In this document: in pieces, positions 1 through 6,292 of the stretch
How positions within the stretch are numbered: the first letter of the stretch is position 1
How the letters are laid out: every line of letters begins with the position of its first letter
Assembly (NCBI RefSeq): GCF_020523605.1
Contig: NZ_JAJAQI010000040.1
Coordinates: forward strand, 1 to 56,668
Source: Roseicella aerolata
GTDB taxonomy: Bacteria > Pseudomonadota > Alphaproteobacteria > Acetobacterales > Acetobacteraceae
DNA length: 56,668 nucleotides
Direction of reading: 5' to 3'
Position numbers and translations under genes: made by a program
The notes under the pieces: generated by a model
What the model was told of the DNA's origin: nothing
Seen by the model: only the letters and a program-made list of their open reading frames with translations
Database searches by the model: none

Positions 1-16
1 AGAACGGGTGGGCGCT

Positions 17-71
17 CGCCTGCATGGCCCCGCCGGTCGGGCTACGCCCTCCCGACGGCGCCATGCAGGCG
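17..71. repeat. two-tier inverted repeat, cruciform-capable
   Basis: The outer arms, CGCCTGCATGGC at 17-28 and its exact reverse complement at 60-71, enclose inner arms GTCGGG (36-41) and CCCGAC (51-56) around a 9-nt loop. Both possible ATG starts of the following gene lie inside the outer arms, so a folded transcript would hide them. It could be a terminator of an upstream gene outside the window, a mobile-element end or a translation regulator. Confidence 0.6.
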
Positions 72-575
72 TTTCTCATCCAGATCGCCGCGCGTTCTCA
101 CCCTGATCGCCGCGCAGCAGCAAATGTCGGCACGCCGCACACGTCGGCTGACGCCTTCCGCTCCCCGACCTCTACCCGTCCCTCCCGATCCAAGCCGCTA
201 CCGCCCCGGCGCAAGATCGAGCATGTGAGGGACCGCGACGGCGCACCCATCGTCCGCGTGGCGCTGCCCTGCGGCGCCTCCGCCAAGACCGACCCGAAGA
301 GCTTCGCCGCGCTGGAGGCCGAAGGGGTGTCGCTCAACTGGACCTTCAACGAGAATGGGCAGCGGTCCCGTGCCTATGTCCGGGTTGGGATGCTGAACGC
401 CGCCGGTACACGAAACAACCTCGCCACCGTCGCCCGCCTCATCACGCAGGCCCCGCCCGGCAGCGTTGTCCATTACCGGGACGGCGATCCCCTCAACCTC
501 CGCCGGGACAACCTCAAGGTTCTCGGGGCTGTCCATGACGACCAAGGCGCATCGGCGCAGGCAGGGGAGGCATAA
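24..575 (+). CDS. HNH/AP2-like phage-type protein, putative
   Basis: The last third (from about residue 135) reads VHYRDGDPLNLRRDNLKVL, which resembles the conserved core of HNH and AP2-type phage DNA-binding or nuclease proteins (consensus like VDHxDGxxLDNRxxNLR). The usual first catalytic His is only partly recognisable, so activity is doubtful. The N-terminal 55 residues are low-complexity and Pro/Arg/Ser-rich. The start is unclear: ATG at 24 and ATG at 63 both lie in a strong hairpin, and a GTG at 225 would give just the conserved part. The gene ends two bases before the virion protein gene, whose Shine-Dalgarno lies inside this coding end, so the two are probably co-transcribed. Confidence 0.5.
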   Translation: MAPPVGLRPPDGAMQAFLIQIAARSHPDRRAAANVGTPHTSADAFRSPTSTRPSRSKPLPPRRKIEHVRDRDGAPIVRVALPCGASAKTDPKSFAALEAEGVSLNWTFNENGQRSRAYVRVGMLNAAGTRNNLATVARLITQAPPGSVVHYRDGDPLNLRRDNLKVLGAVHDDQGASAQAGEA

Positions 576-577
576 CC

Positions 578-1396
578 ATGTGCATCCCGCTTGCCGCCGG
601 CATCGCCTTGGCCGGCGTGGCGGTGTCTGCGGCTGGCACCGCGATGTCCTACTCCGCCGCGAAGTCCGCCTCCAAGGCGCAGAACAGCTACAACGCCGAG
701 ACTGAGAAGCAGCAGCTCCAGTACCGACAGGAGGTGATGGAGTACCAGAACCAGGTGTGGGAGCAGGACTTGGCCTACTCCGAGGACTTGCTCTCCTGGG
801 CGCAGGGCGAGTGGAACCGCCAAGAGCGGTACGATGTCCGCGCCCGGCAGGCCATCGAGAAGAACACCCTCGCCGGTATCGGTCAGGTTCTCCTCCGCCA
901 AGTCGAGGAGGACATGAGCGTCGTGGCGCAGGGCATGGAGGTCGGCCGGCAGGGTCAGCAGGCCCGTGCCTCCGCCAGCGCCCGCGACCGGGGCGTCGAG
1001 GGTAACTCCGTGGATGCGATCCTCCAGGACGTGTCGCGGCAGGAGGGCGAGGTGCTGAACGTGATGGCGATGAACCGCGCCGGCACGATCCGCCAGCTCA
1101 ACCGCGAGGCCGTGGCCCTGGACGCCCAAGGCGATCAGCAGCTCGCCAACATCCAGCTCAAGACCTATGCCCCGCAGGCGCAGATCAGGCAGCCCTCGCC
1201 CGTGTCTCCGGTCAACCCGGCTGCACCCGTGGCGTCGCCCAACGTCGGCACCCTCGTGACCGGCCTTGCCGGCGCGGGCATCCAGGGCATCACCAACTAC
1301 AGCACCTACTCCGGGCAGAAGGTGCCCGACACTGTGAATGACCTCGGCAAATGGATGGGGCGTCAGTTCAGCATCACGCCCGCCCCGGCAGGCTGA
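578..1396 (+). CDS. T7-like internal virion (core) protein, gp14-like
   Basis: This 272-residue protein begins with a Gly/Ala-rich hydrophobic stretch (about residues 3-25) followed by a long Gln/Glu-rich helical region (about 30-110). The middle contains GQQARASASARDRGVEGNSV and is followed by a Gln- and Pro-rich tail. This order is typical of podovirus internal virion proteins related to T7 gp14, which are ejected into the cell envelope during DNA delivery. A perfect Shine-Dalgarno (GGGGAGG at 553-559) sets the start. No capsid, portal or tail genes lie to its right, so this looks like the edge of a prophage or a remnant. The assignment rests on sequence character, not on an alignment. Confidence 0.6.
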   Translation: MCIPLAAGIALAGVAVSAAGTAMSYSAAKSASKAQNSYNAETEKQQLQYRQEVMEYQNQVWEQDLAYSEDLLSWAQGEWNRQERYDVRARQAIEKNTLAGIGQVLLRQVEEDMSVVAQGMEVGRQGQQARASASARDRGVEGNSVDAILQDVSRQEGEVLNVMAMNRAGTIRQLNREAVALDAQGDQQLANIQLKTYAPQAQIRQPSPVSPVNPAAPVASPNVGTLVTGLAGAGIQGITNYSTYSGQKVPDTVNDLGKWMGRQFSITPAPAG

Positions 1397-1434
1397 CGGC
1401 TCCCCATCCGTTGTCCTTGCGGCCGGCTGCAAAA

Positions 1435-1452
1435 GTGCAGTCGGCTGCACCG
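1435..1452 (+). terminator. hairpin GTGCAG-TCGG-CTGCAC, copy 1
   Basis: A perfect 6-bp stem with a TCGG tetraloop lies 38 bases after the virion-protein stop. The identical 18-nt string recurs at 3137-3154 behind another gene of the island. An overlapping alternative stem (CTGCA-AAAG-TGCAG, 1427-1440) is also possible. There is no T-tract, so termination is inferred from position and repetition. Confidence 0.5.
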
Positions 1453-1562
1453 TGGGAGGGTGGGCGATGCGCCTGCGGGCCGCCCGGGGTTGACCCTTGG
1501 GCGGTCCCGAGGATTTCGTTGCAAAAATCTGAGCGGCTACCCCCGGTACGGGCGGCGGCTTT

Positions 1563-1578
1563 ACCCCCCGGTGGGGGT
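1563..1578. terminator. GC hairpin between convergent genes
   Basis: ACCCCC-CGGT-GGGGGT forms a 6-bp stem 39 bases beyond the end of the minus-strand lipoprotein gene and between two convergent transcription units. It lacks a U-tract. Apart from this and the 1435 hairpin, 1397-1616 shows nothing convincing. Confidence 0.35.
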
Positions 1579-1616
1579 GTCGACCTCGCCCGCCGGTCCC
1601 ACCTCTGGGGCTGCGG

Positions 1617-1967
1617 TTAGATATGCCCGAAGGTGAACGTGACAGGCTGACCGCCGAGCCTGCCCGTCCCGGTTCCGCGCTGCCCTGTAGACACGAAGGT
1701 GAACGGCCCCGTCCGGCCGTCATCGCAGTTGAAGGTGCCTTCGCCCTGTCGGCTGCTGACATAGACGAAGGCCCCGGTGCAGCGGGTGCCGCTACTGGAC
1801 ACCAAAGCCAAGCCGCCCGCTCCGTCCATGTAGCCTGTCGCGCTGCCGCTGAACGTCTCGCCTGCGTCCCCGACGTGTCCTCGGATGGGTAGCGTCAGGC
1901 TGCATCCGCCCAGGATCAACAAGGCTGCTACCGAGACAGCGCCGTTCCGAACCATTGCCTTGCTCAC
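1617..1967 (-). CDS. small phage-type lipoprotein
   Basis: This 116-residue protein has a lipoprotein signal: basic start, hydrophobic stretch (about residues 9-19) and lipobox LGGC with Cys22 as the lipidated residue. The mature part is Gly/Ser/Thr-rich, contains two further Cys, and ends in a GTGTGRLGGQPVTFTFG-type beta-rich tail that I associate with small prophage lipoproteins of unknown function. It faces the virion gene and so forms its own unit. It would be anchored in the inner or outer membrane. A lysis or superinfection-exclusion role is possible but not shown. Confidence 0.65.
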   Translation of the reverse strand: MSKAMVRNGAVSVAALLILGGCSLTLPIRGHVGDAGETFSGSATGYMDGAGGLALVSSSGTRCTGAFVYVSSRQGEGTFNCDDGRTGPFTFVSTGQRGTGTGRLGGQPVTFTFGHI

Positions 1968-2043
1968 AACCTTCGGGCCTCCATGAGGGCGCGAAATGAT
2001 CCCATAAGGCGATTTTCATTGCTATCCCCCACTGGAGTGTTCT

Positions 2044-2082
2044 GTGTCGGATGCCCGTGTCGGACGTTATGAGTTATTGACA
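2044..2082. promoter_or_regulatory. res-like / operator site upstream of the recombinase
   Basis: GTGTCGGA occurs twice as a direct repeat (2044-2051 and 2057-2064). From 2058 to 2082 a 25-bp stretch starts with TGTC and ends with GACA, with partly symmetric TTAT/GTTA in the middle. Tn3/gamma-delta resolvase subsites also carry TGTC...GACA ends and lie upstream of tnpR. A TTGACA hexamer (2077-2082) overlaps the right half, so binding could also control transcription of the recombinase. This is an inference from layout. Confidence 0.4.
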
Positions 2083-2137
2083 CGGTGCGGTCAGGACGGC
2101 ACGCTGCCGGAACCACTGGCTCCTGGACCTACCTGCC

Positions 2138-2863
2138 ATGTCCTCCGCTACCTCACCGCTCCCCGGCCGCACCTTCGTCGCCTATGCCCGAGTTTCCACG
2201 CAGCAGCAGGGACGCAGCGGCCTCGGCCTGGAGGCCCAGGAGGCAGCCATTCGCGCCTTCCTCCGCCCCGAGGATCGACTGTTGGCTCCGATCTTCGTGG
2301 AGGTGGAGAGTGGCAGGCGCACGGATCGCCCCGAGCTGGCCAAGGCGATTGCCCGATGCCGCGCCACTGGCGCCGTTCTGTTGATCGCCAAGCTCGACCG
2401 CCTTTCTCGTGACGCGCATTTCCTCCTCGGGCTGTCGAAGGCAGGAGTGGAGTTCGTCGCGGCCGACATGCCCCACGCAAACCGGCTGACTGTCGGCATC
2501 ATGGCGCTGGTAGCGGAGGAGGAGGCCCGCGCCATCTCCGCCCGCACCAAGGCCGCCCTCGCCGCCGCGAAGGCGCGAGGCGTGAAGCTCGGGGCGCCGA
2601 AGGGGACACGTCCGGCCGCGACGCAGGAGAGCGTTCGCAGCGGGGCGAAGGCATCGGCCGAGGCCCGCAGCATGACCGCTGACCACCGCGCCCATGCAGT
2701 CCTTCCCATCGTGGAGGAGCTGCGGGCGGAGGGGGCCAGCTCGCTCCATCAACTCGCCGCCGGCCTCAACGCGCGGGGCATCCCGACGCCCCGAGGCGAC
2801 GGGAGCTGGACCGCCACGGCCGTTCGCAGGGTGCTCCTGCGGGCCGGGAAGGAGGCTGCCTGA
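2138..2863 (+). CDS. serine recombinase (resolvase/invertase family)
   Basis: The resolvase catalytic domain occupies roughly residues 12-145. YARVSTQQQG places the nucleophilic serine at position 20, GLGLEAQ follows, and AKLDRLSRD is the conserved Arg-containing active-site motif. The C-terminal part (about 185-240, HQLAAGLNARGIPTPRG ... VRRVL) matches the short recombinase helical DNA-binding region seen in site-specific serine recombinases of phage and transposon origin. At 241 residues it is a small recombinase, not a large serine integrase. It would cut and rejoin DNA at short inverted sites; a candidate site lies just upstream. Its stop overlaps the start of the next gene by one base (TGATG). 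Confidence 0.88.
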   Translation: MSSATSPLPGRTFVAYARVSTQQQGRSGLGLEAQEAAIRAFLRPEDRLLAPIFVEVESGRRTDRPELAKAIARCRATGAVLLIAKLDRLSRDAHFLLGLSKAGVEFVAADMPHANRLTVGIMALVAEEEARAISARTKAALAAAKARGVKLGAPKGTRPAATQESVRSGAKASAEARSMTADHRAHAVLPIVEELRAEGASSLHQLAAGLNARGIPTPRGDGSWTATAVRRVLLRAGKEAA

Positions 2864-3120
2864 TGCCCGTTCCTCGCTCCCGCCCTCAGCGCCGGCCCGA
2901 GCGCCTCAACCCGCAGGCATCTCGCCCCGTCGGAGTGCGCGGCCGGAAGCCGATGACGCCAGAGGAGTTTGAGGACTACATCAACCCGCGTCTCCTGCCC
3001 CACTCCATCGCCGGCCGCCCTGTCCCACAGGCTGCCGAAGTCCTCGTCACGTTCGCCTTCGGGCTGACCGGATGGGGCGCCTTCGGATGGTTGGTGCTGG
3101 CCTACCTCGGGATCGCCTGA
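2863..3120 (+). CDS. small membrane-anchored protein coupled to the recombinase
   Basis: This 85-residue protein of unknown family starts on the last base of the recombinase stop codon, so it is translationally coupled to it. The first 30 residues are Arg/Pro-rich, the middle contains MTPEEFEDYINPRLLP, and the last 22 residues (VTFAFGLTGWGAFGWLVLAYLGIA region) form one hydrophobic helix, suggesting a tail-anchored membrane protein. The coupling argues for expression together with the recombinase. I cannot assign a function. Confidence 0.55.
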   Translation: MPVPRSRPQRRPERLNPQASRPVGVRGRKPMTPEEFEDYINPRLLPHSIAGRPVPQAAEVLVTFAFGLTGWGAFGWLVLAYLGIA

Positions 3121-3135
3121 CGCGACGGCCCCACA

Positions 3136-3153
3136 GGTGCAGTCGGCTGCACC
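3136..3153 (+). terminator. hairpin GGTGCAG-TCGG-CTGCACC, copy 2
   Basis: The same TCGG-loop hairpin as at 1435, here with a 7-bp stem, lies 16 bases after the stop of the recombinase-coupled gene. Recurrence behind two separate genes supports a terminator or RNA-end-protecting role specific to this island. Confidence 0.5.
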
Positions 3154-3390
3154 GATGACCGGGGGTGCCCGGCGCCAGTCCAGCAGATGCAGCCGAGCGG
3201 CAATCGGTTGCGTCCTCCCCGGCGTCCAGCCCTGCGCTCTCCCGATCTGAACTGTGAGCCGCATGGGCGGGAGGGCATGTTCTTTTTGTCGCCTTCCGCT
3301 CCCACTCACGGGAGGGGCGAGGGGCTGGCAGGCCGCAAGATGCTGATGCGAGATGCCTTCCCGACCACAGCCACAATCCCACAACTGAGA

Positions 3391-3415
3391 GTTTATTTCT
3401 GTGTCCGAAATAAAC
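3391..3415. promoter_or_regulatory. AT-rich perfect inverted repeat (candidate operator)
   Basis: GTTTATTTC (3391-3399) and GAAATAAAC (3407-3415) are exact reverse complements around a 7-bp spacer. It lies 53 bases before the next gene and 349 bases before a MarR-like gene, in the most AT-rich patch of the left end. This suits a dimeric repressor site or recombinase subsite. Confidence 0.5.
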
Positions 3416-3468
3416 TAAATGGGAGATAATCAGCCCTGCCGCGCAACCCCGCGCGTCATGAGGCCGCC

Positions 3469-3717
3469 ATGAGCACCACCGCACCCAACGCCTTCAACCC
3501 CACCCCGCGCCCTACTGCCAGCCGCCGCTTTCCCATGCCGTTCCTTGAGTGGGGCGGCGGTGCCTTGTTCGCCCGCTTCGGCCGCCTGGAGGTCTATGCC
3601 CGTCCCGAGTGCCCTGGCGCTTGGTTCGTCCTCCGGGAGCCGGGATCGGTGGAGGTGGCGACGGGGCGGTACCGCGTCACTATCGCCCGCGTCCCCTCGG
3701 TGCGTGGTGGGGCATGA
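3469..3717 (+). CDS. small hypothetical protein of the island
   Basis: This 82-residue protein of unknown family follows the AT-rich palindrome. After a Pro/Thr-rich N-terminus it contains PFLEWGGGALFARFGRLEVYARPECPG-like alternating hydrophobic and polar residues, suggesting a compact beta fold, and it lacks a signal peptide or membrane helix. The MarR-like gene begins 47 bases downstream on the same strand, so the two may share a transcript and a repressor site at 3391-3415. No function can be assigned. Confidence 0.45.
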   Translation: MSTTAPNAFNPTPRPTASRRFPMPFLEWGGGALFARFGRLEVYARPECPGAWFVLREPGSVEVATGRYRVTIARVPSVRGGA

Positions 3718-3763
3718 GACGCCCCGCTGTGGAGGCGGTGAGCTGCCCGCAGGACCCCATCCG

Positions 3764-4165
3764 GTGAGCGCCGCCCGGAGGAAGCGCCCGCTGGCGCATG
3801 AGGCGGAAGTGCCGCCGGAAACCCTGGGGAACCCGCTTATGGGTGCCCTGCGGAATACCATCCTGGCGGTCGTGCGGCGGGACGGTCCCGATCTGTCGGC
3901 CCGCCACCTCGGCTTGTTCCTGACCCTGTACCTCACTGCCGGCCCGCATACCGTTGCAGGGCTGGCGGCGGAGGTCGGCATCACGAAGTCATCCATCACT
4001 CGGGCGCTGGACAAGCTTGAGGAGCTGGACCTCGCGCGGCGCAAGCTGTGGCCTCGGGACCGGCGCGTGGTGATGGTGCAGCGGACGCCCAAGGGAGTAG
4101 CGATGCTGCGCCGGGTAGAGGCGACGATGGCAGGGAGCATGGCGGGTGCGCCGCCCTCGGCCTGA
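3764..4165 (+). CDS. MarR-like winged-helix regulator
   Basis: This 133-residue protein has a winged helix-turn-helix of MarR type: LGLFLTLYLTAGPHTVAGLA, then AAEVGITKSSITRALDKLEE as recognition helix, then the wing LARRKLWPRDRRVVMVQRTPKG and a C-terminal dimerisation helix. The GTG at 3764 was chosen because it begins the conserved part and leaves a gap after the previous gene; the frame is open further upstream but without a better start. A regulator of prophage or island genes is plausible, and the inverted repeat at 3391 is a candidate target. It ends the accessory island. Confidence 0.7.
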   Translation: MSAARRKRPLAHEAEVPPETLGNPLMGALRNTILAVVRRDGPDLSARHLGLFLTLYLTAGPHTVAGLAAEVGITKSSITRALDKLEELDLARRKLWPRDRRVVMVQRTPKGVAMLRRVEATMAGSMAGAPPSA

Positions 4166-4186
4166 TCGTCCGGGCAACTCCGGGAC

Positions 4187-4210
4187 GGCCCCAGGATCGT
4201 CCTGGAGGCC
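4187..4210 (+). terminator. hairpin after the MarR-like gene
   Basis: GGCC-CCAGGA (4187-4196), loop TCG, then TCCTGG-A-GGCC (4200-4210) make a 10-bp stem with one bulged base, 21 bases past the stop. No T-tract is present. It marks the likely right end of the island's transcription. Confidence 0.5.
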
Positions 4211-4369
4211 GCCAAGGGTTCGCCCCCTGGTCGCACTACCCCTGTGATGTTGACCCCGCCAGCGGCAGCGGGAACGCCGGGAAAGGGCATATGCGCAGGA
4301 GATCACCAGAGGAACACCCGAGGCTTGTCGCCCACCCCCGGTAGTGATCCCGCTCACGTTCCGGCGCCG

Positions 4370-4398
4370 TTGACCCCCGGCCCGGAGGGTCCCACAAT
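4370..4398 (+). promoter_or_regulatory. sigma70-like promoter candidate
   Basis: TTGACC (4370-4375), a 17-bp spacer and CACAAT (4393-4398) match the housekeeping consensus reasonably for a GC-rich genome. It would leave an untranslated leader of about 165 bases before the membrane-protein gene at 4570. Confidence 0.4.
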
Positions 4399-4569
4399 GG
4401 CCCCACATCGCGAACCCGCCGGTCGAGAACGTGGTTTGATTTCAGTGCCTTACGGCTGCGGGACTGCGGCTCCAACCGCCGGAGCCATCTTCCCTCCTCA
4501 TTTCCGCCTTCGCGCCGCTGCCCCAGGCAGCTTTCCTGCGCGTCCCAGAGGGTGAGGTCCGGGAACAGC

Positions 4570-6234
4570 ATGACCAGCGCCGACAGCATGACGAGACCCG
4601 CCACGCGGGTCCTGGTGGCGACCGCCTGCGCGTCGCTCTGCCTCGCCTTCTTCTTCCGCGGCCAGCTCGGCAATGGCTTCACGCTGCTGCTCGGGGACCG
4701 GCATGACGGCGTCATCGCCCTCTCGATCCTGGAGCACTGGTACAACGTGCTGCGGGGGATCGAGCCCTGGCACCGGACGGCCTATTTCCACCCGGTGCCG
4801 GCGACCCTCGGCTACAATGACGGCTACCTGCTCTTCGGCCTGATCCATGCCGGATTCCGGGCGCTGGGCGCCGATCCCTTCCTCTCGGGCGAGCTGGTGA
4901 ATGTCGCCACCCGCGCCATCGGCTTCGCGGCGACCCTGGCCCTCGGCCGGCGGATGCTCGGCCTTCCCTTCGGCTGGGCGCTGCTCGGCGCCGCGCTCTT
5001 CACCATCAGCAACAACCTCTTCATCCGCGGCAGCCATGTGCAGCTCTTCAGCGTCTCCTTCGTGCCGTTGCTGGCGCTGCTGGCGCATGGCGCGCTGGCG
5101 GCGCTGTGGGAGGGCCGGCGCGCGGCGCTGATGGCCTGGGGCGCCGGCTTCTGCCTGCTCTTCGCCGCCATGCTCCTGACCGGCTTCTACATGGCCTGGT
5201 ACAGCGCCTTCCTGGGCGGCGCGCTGCTGCTCGCCTGGCTGGCCGTCGCGGGCGGCGCGGCGCGGCGGCACCTGCTGGCGGCGCTCCGGGCGCAGGCCCT
5301 GCCGGTCGCCGGGCTGCTGGGCTTCGCCGTGCTGCTCAACCTGCCCTTCCTCTGGCTCTACCTGCCCAAGGCGGCCGAGACCGGCATGCATCCCTGGTCC
5401 GATGTCATCCGCAGCACGCCGGAGCCGATCGACATGCTCAATGTCGGGCAGGACAACCTACTCTGGGGCTGGCTGGTCCGGGCGCTGAACGATGCCTTCC
5501 GCCCCGGCTTCCCGGCCTGGAGCGAGCGGATGACCGGCCTGCCGCCGCTGCTGCTGGCCTGCTATGCGGCCGCCCTGCTCTGGCTGCTGCGCGGCGGAGA
5601 GGGGCTGCCGCCGCGGCGCCTGGCCCTTCTGCGGGCCCTCGGCCTGGCCAGCCTGGTCACCTGGCTGCTCACCATCCAGGTCGGCGGCGTCACCGCCTGG
5701 TCGCTGGTCTATGCCTATGTCCCCGGGGCCAGGGCGCCGCGGGCCGTGGCGCGGTACCAGATCTTCCTCACGCTCGCGGTCATCGTGCTGGCGCTGGCCT
5801 TCCTCTCGGCCCGCCGCTGGCCGCGGCCGGTGGTCGCGGCCCTGGCCGGCCTGCTGCTGCTTGAGCAGGCCAATGGCTATGCCCCGCTCTTCCTCGACCG
5901 ACCGCTGGAGAATGGCAGGCTGGAGGCGGTGCCGCCCGCCCCCGCCGGCTGCCGCGCCTTCTATGTCTCGGCCGCCCGGGCCGAGAGCCGGTTCGACGAG
6001 GCGGTGGCCGACCCCTACAACCACAATACCGAAGCGATGATCGTGGCGGCGGTCCGCCACATCCCGACGATCAACGGCATCTCCACCTTCAACCCGCCGC
6101 ACTGGCCTGCGGGGATTCCGGAGGACCCGGGCTACCTCCCCTCGATCGAGGCCTATGCGAAGGCATGGGGCGTCACGGGCCTGTGCGCCCTGGACCTGCG
6201 GCGGATGCAGTGGAGCGGGCCGGAGGACCGGTAG
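4570..6234 (+). CDS. polytopic membrane protein, GT-C glycosyltransferase-like
   Basis: This 554-residue protein has about ten or more hydrophobic segments spread from residue 10 to about 440, then a soluble C-terminal domain of about 120 residues. The first loop contains GDRHDGVIALSILEHWYN, an acidic, aromatic loop in the position where GT-C-fold lipid-linked glycosyltransferases carry their catalytic Asp. Function as a polyprenol-sugar transferase acting at the outer face of the inner membrane is inferred from topology. ATG 4570 is preferred over an in-frame GTG at 4552 because GAGGT lies at a usable distance before it. It stands alone and its acceptor is unknown. Confidence 0.65.
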   Translation: MTSADSMTRPATRVLVATACASLCLAFFFRGQLGNGFTLLLGDRHDGVIALSILEHWYNVLRGIEPWHRTAYFHPVPATLGYNDGYLLFGLIHAGFRALGADPFLSGELVNVATRAIGFAATLALGRRMLGLPFGWALLGAALFTISNNLFIRGSHVQLFSVSFVPLLALLAHGALAALWEGRRAALMAWGAGFCLLFAAMLLTGFYMAWYSAFLGGALLLAWLAVAGGAARRHLLAALRAQALPVAGLLGFAVLLNLPFLWLYLPKAAETGMHPWSDVIRSTPEPIDMLNVGQDNLLWGWLVRALNDAFRPGFPAWSERMTGLPPLLLACYAAALLWLLRGGEGLPPRRLALLRALGLASLVTWLLTIQVGGVTAWSLVYAYVPGARAPRAVARYQIFLTLAVIVLALAFLSARRWPRPVVAALAGLLLLEQANGYAPLFLDRPLENGRLEAVPPAPAGCRAFYVSAARAESRFDEAVADPYNHNTEAMIVAAVRHIPTINGISTFNPPHWPAGIPEDPGYLPSIEAYAKAWGVTGLCALDLRRMQWSGPEDR

Positions 6235-6292
6235 CCGCCCCCGCCCCCCTGCCCTATCTTCAGGGTTCTCGGCCGGGACGGGATAACCAGGA

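Larger units (their letters stand above)
3121..3468. other. intergenic stretch of the island
   Basis: This 348-base gap holds the copy-2 hairpin at its left end and an AT-rich perfect inverted repeat near its right end. The right half is clearly poorer in GC than the rest of the window, for example 3385-3430, which fits horizontal origin. I see no supported reading frame or RNA gene in it. Confidence 0.5.
4166..4569. other. 404-base gap between island and chromosomal backbone
   Basis: It contains the hairpin at 4187 and a promoter-like pair at 4370-4398. I looked for a tRNA or a duplicated attachment sequence that would mark the island junction and found neither. Short open frames here have no protein-like features. 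Confidence 0.45.

Noticed and set aside
4410-4500. tRNA-like or attachment-site sequence at the island border
   Set aside because: No cloverleaf could be drawn and no duplicated end sequence was found on the left side of the island.
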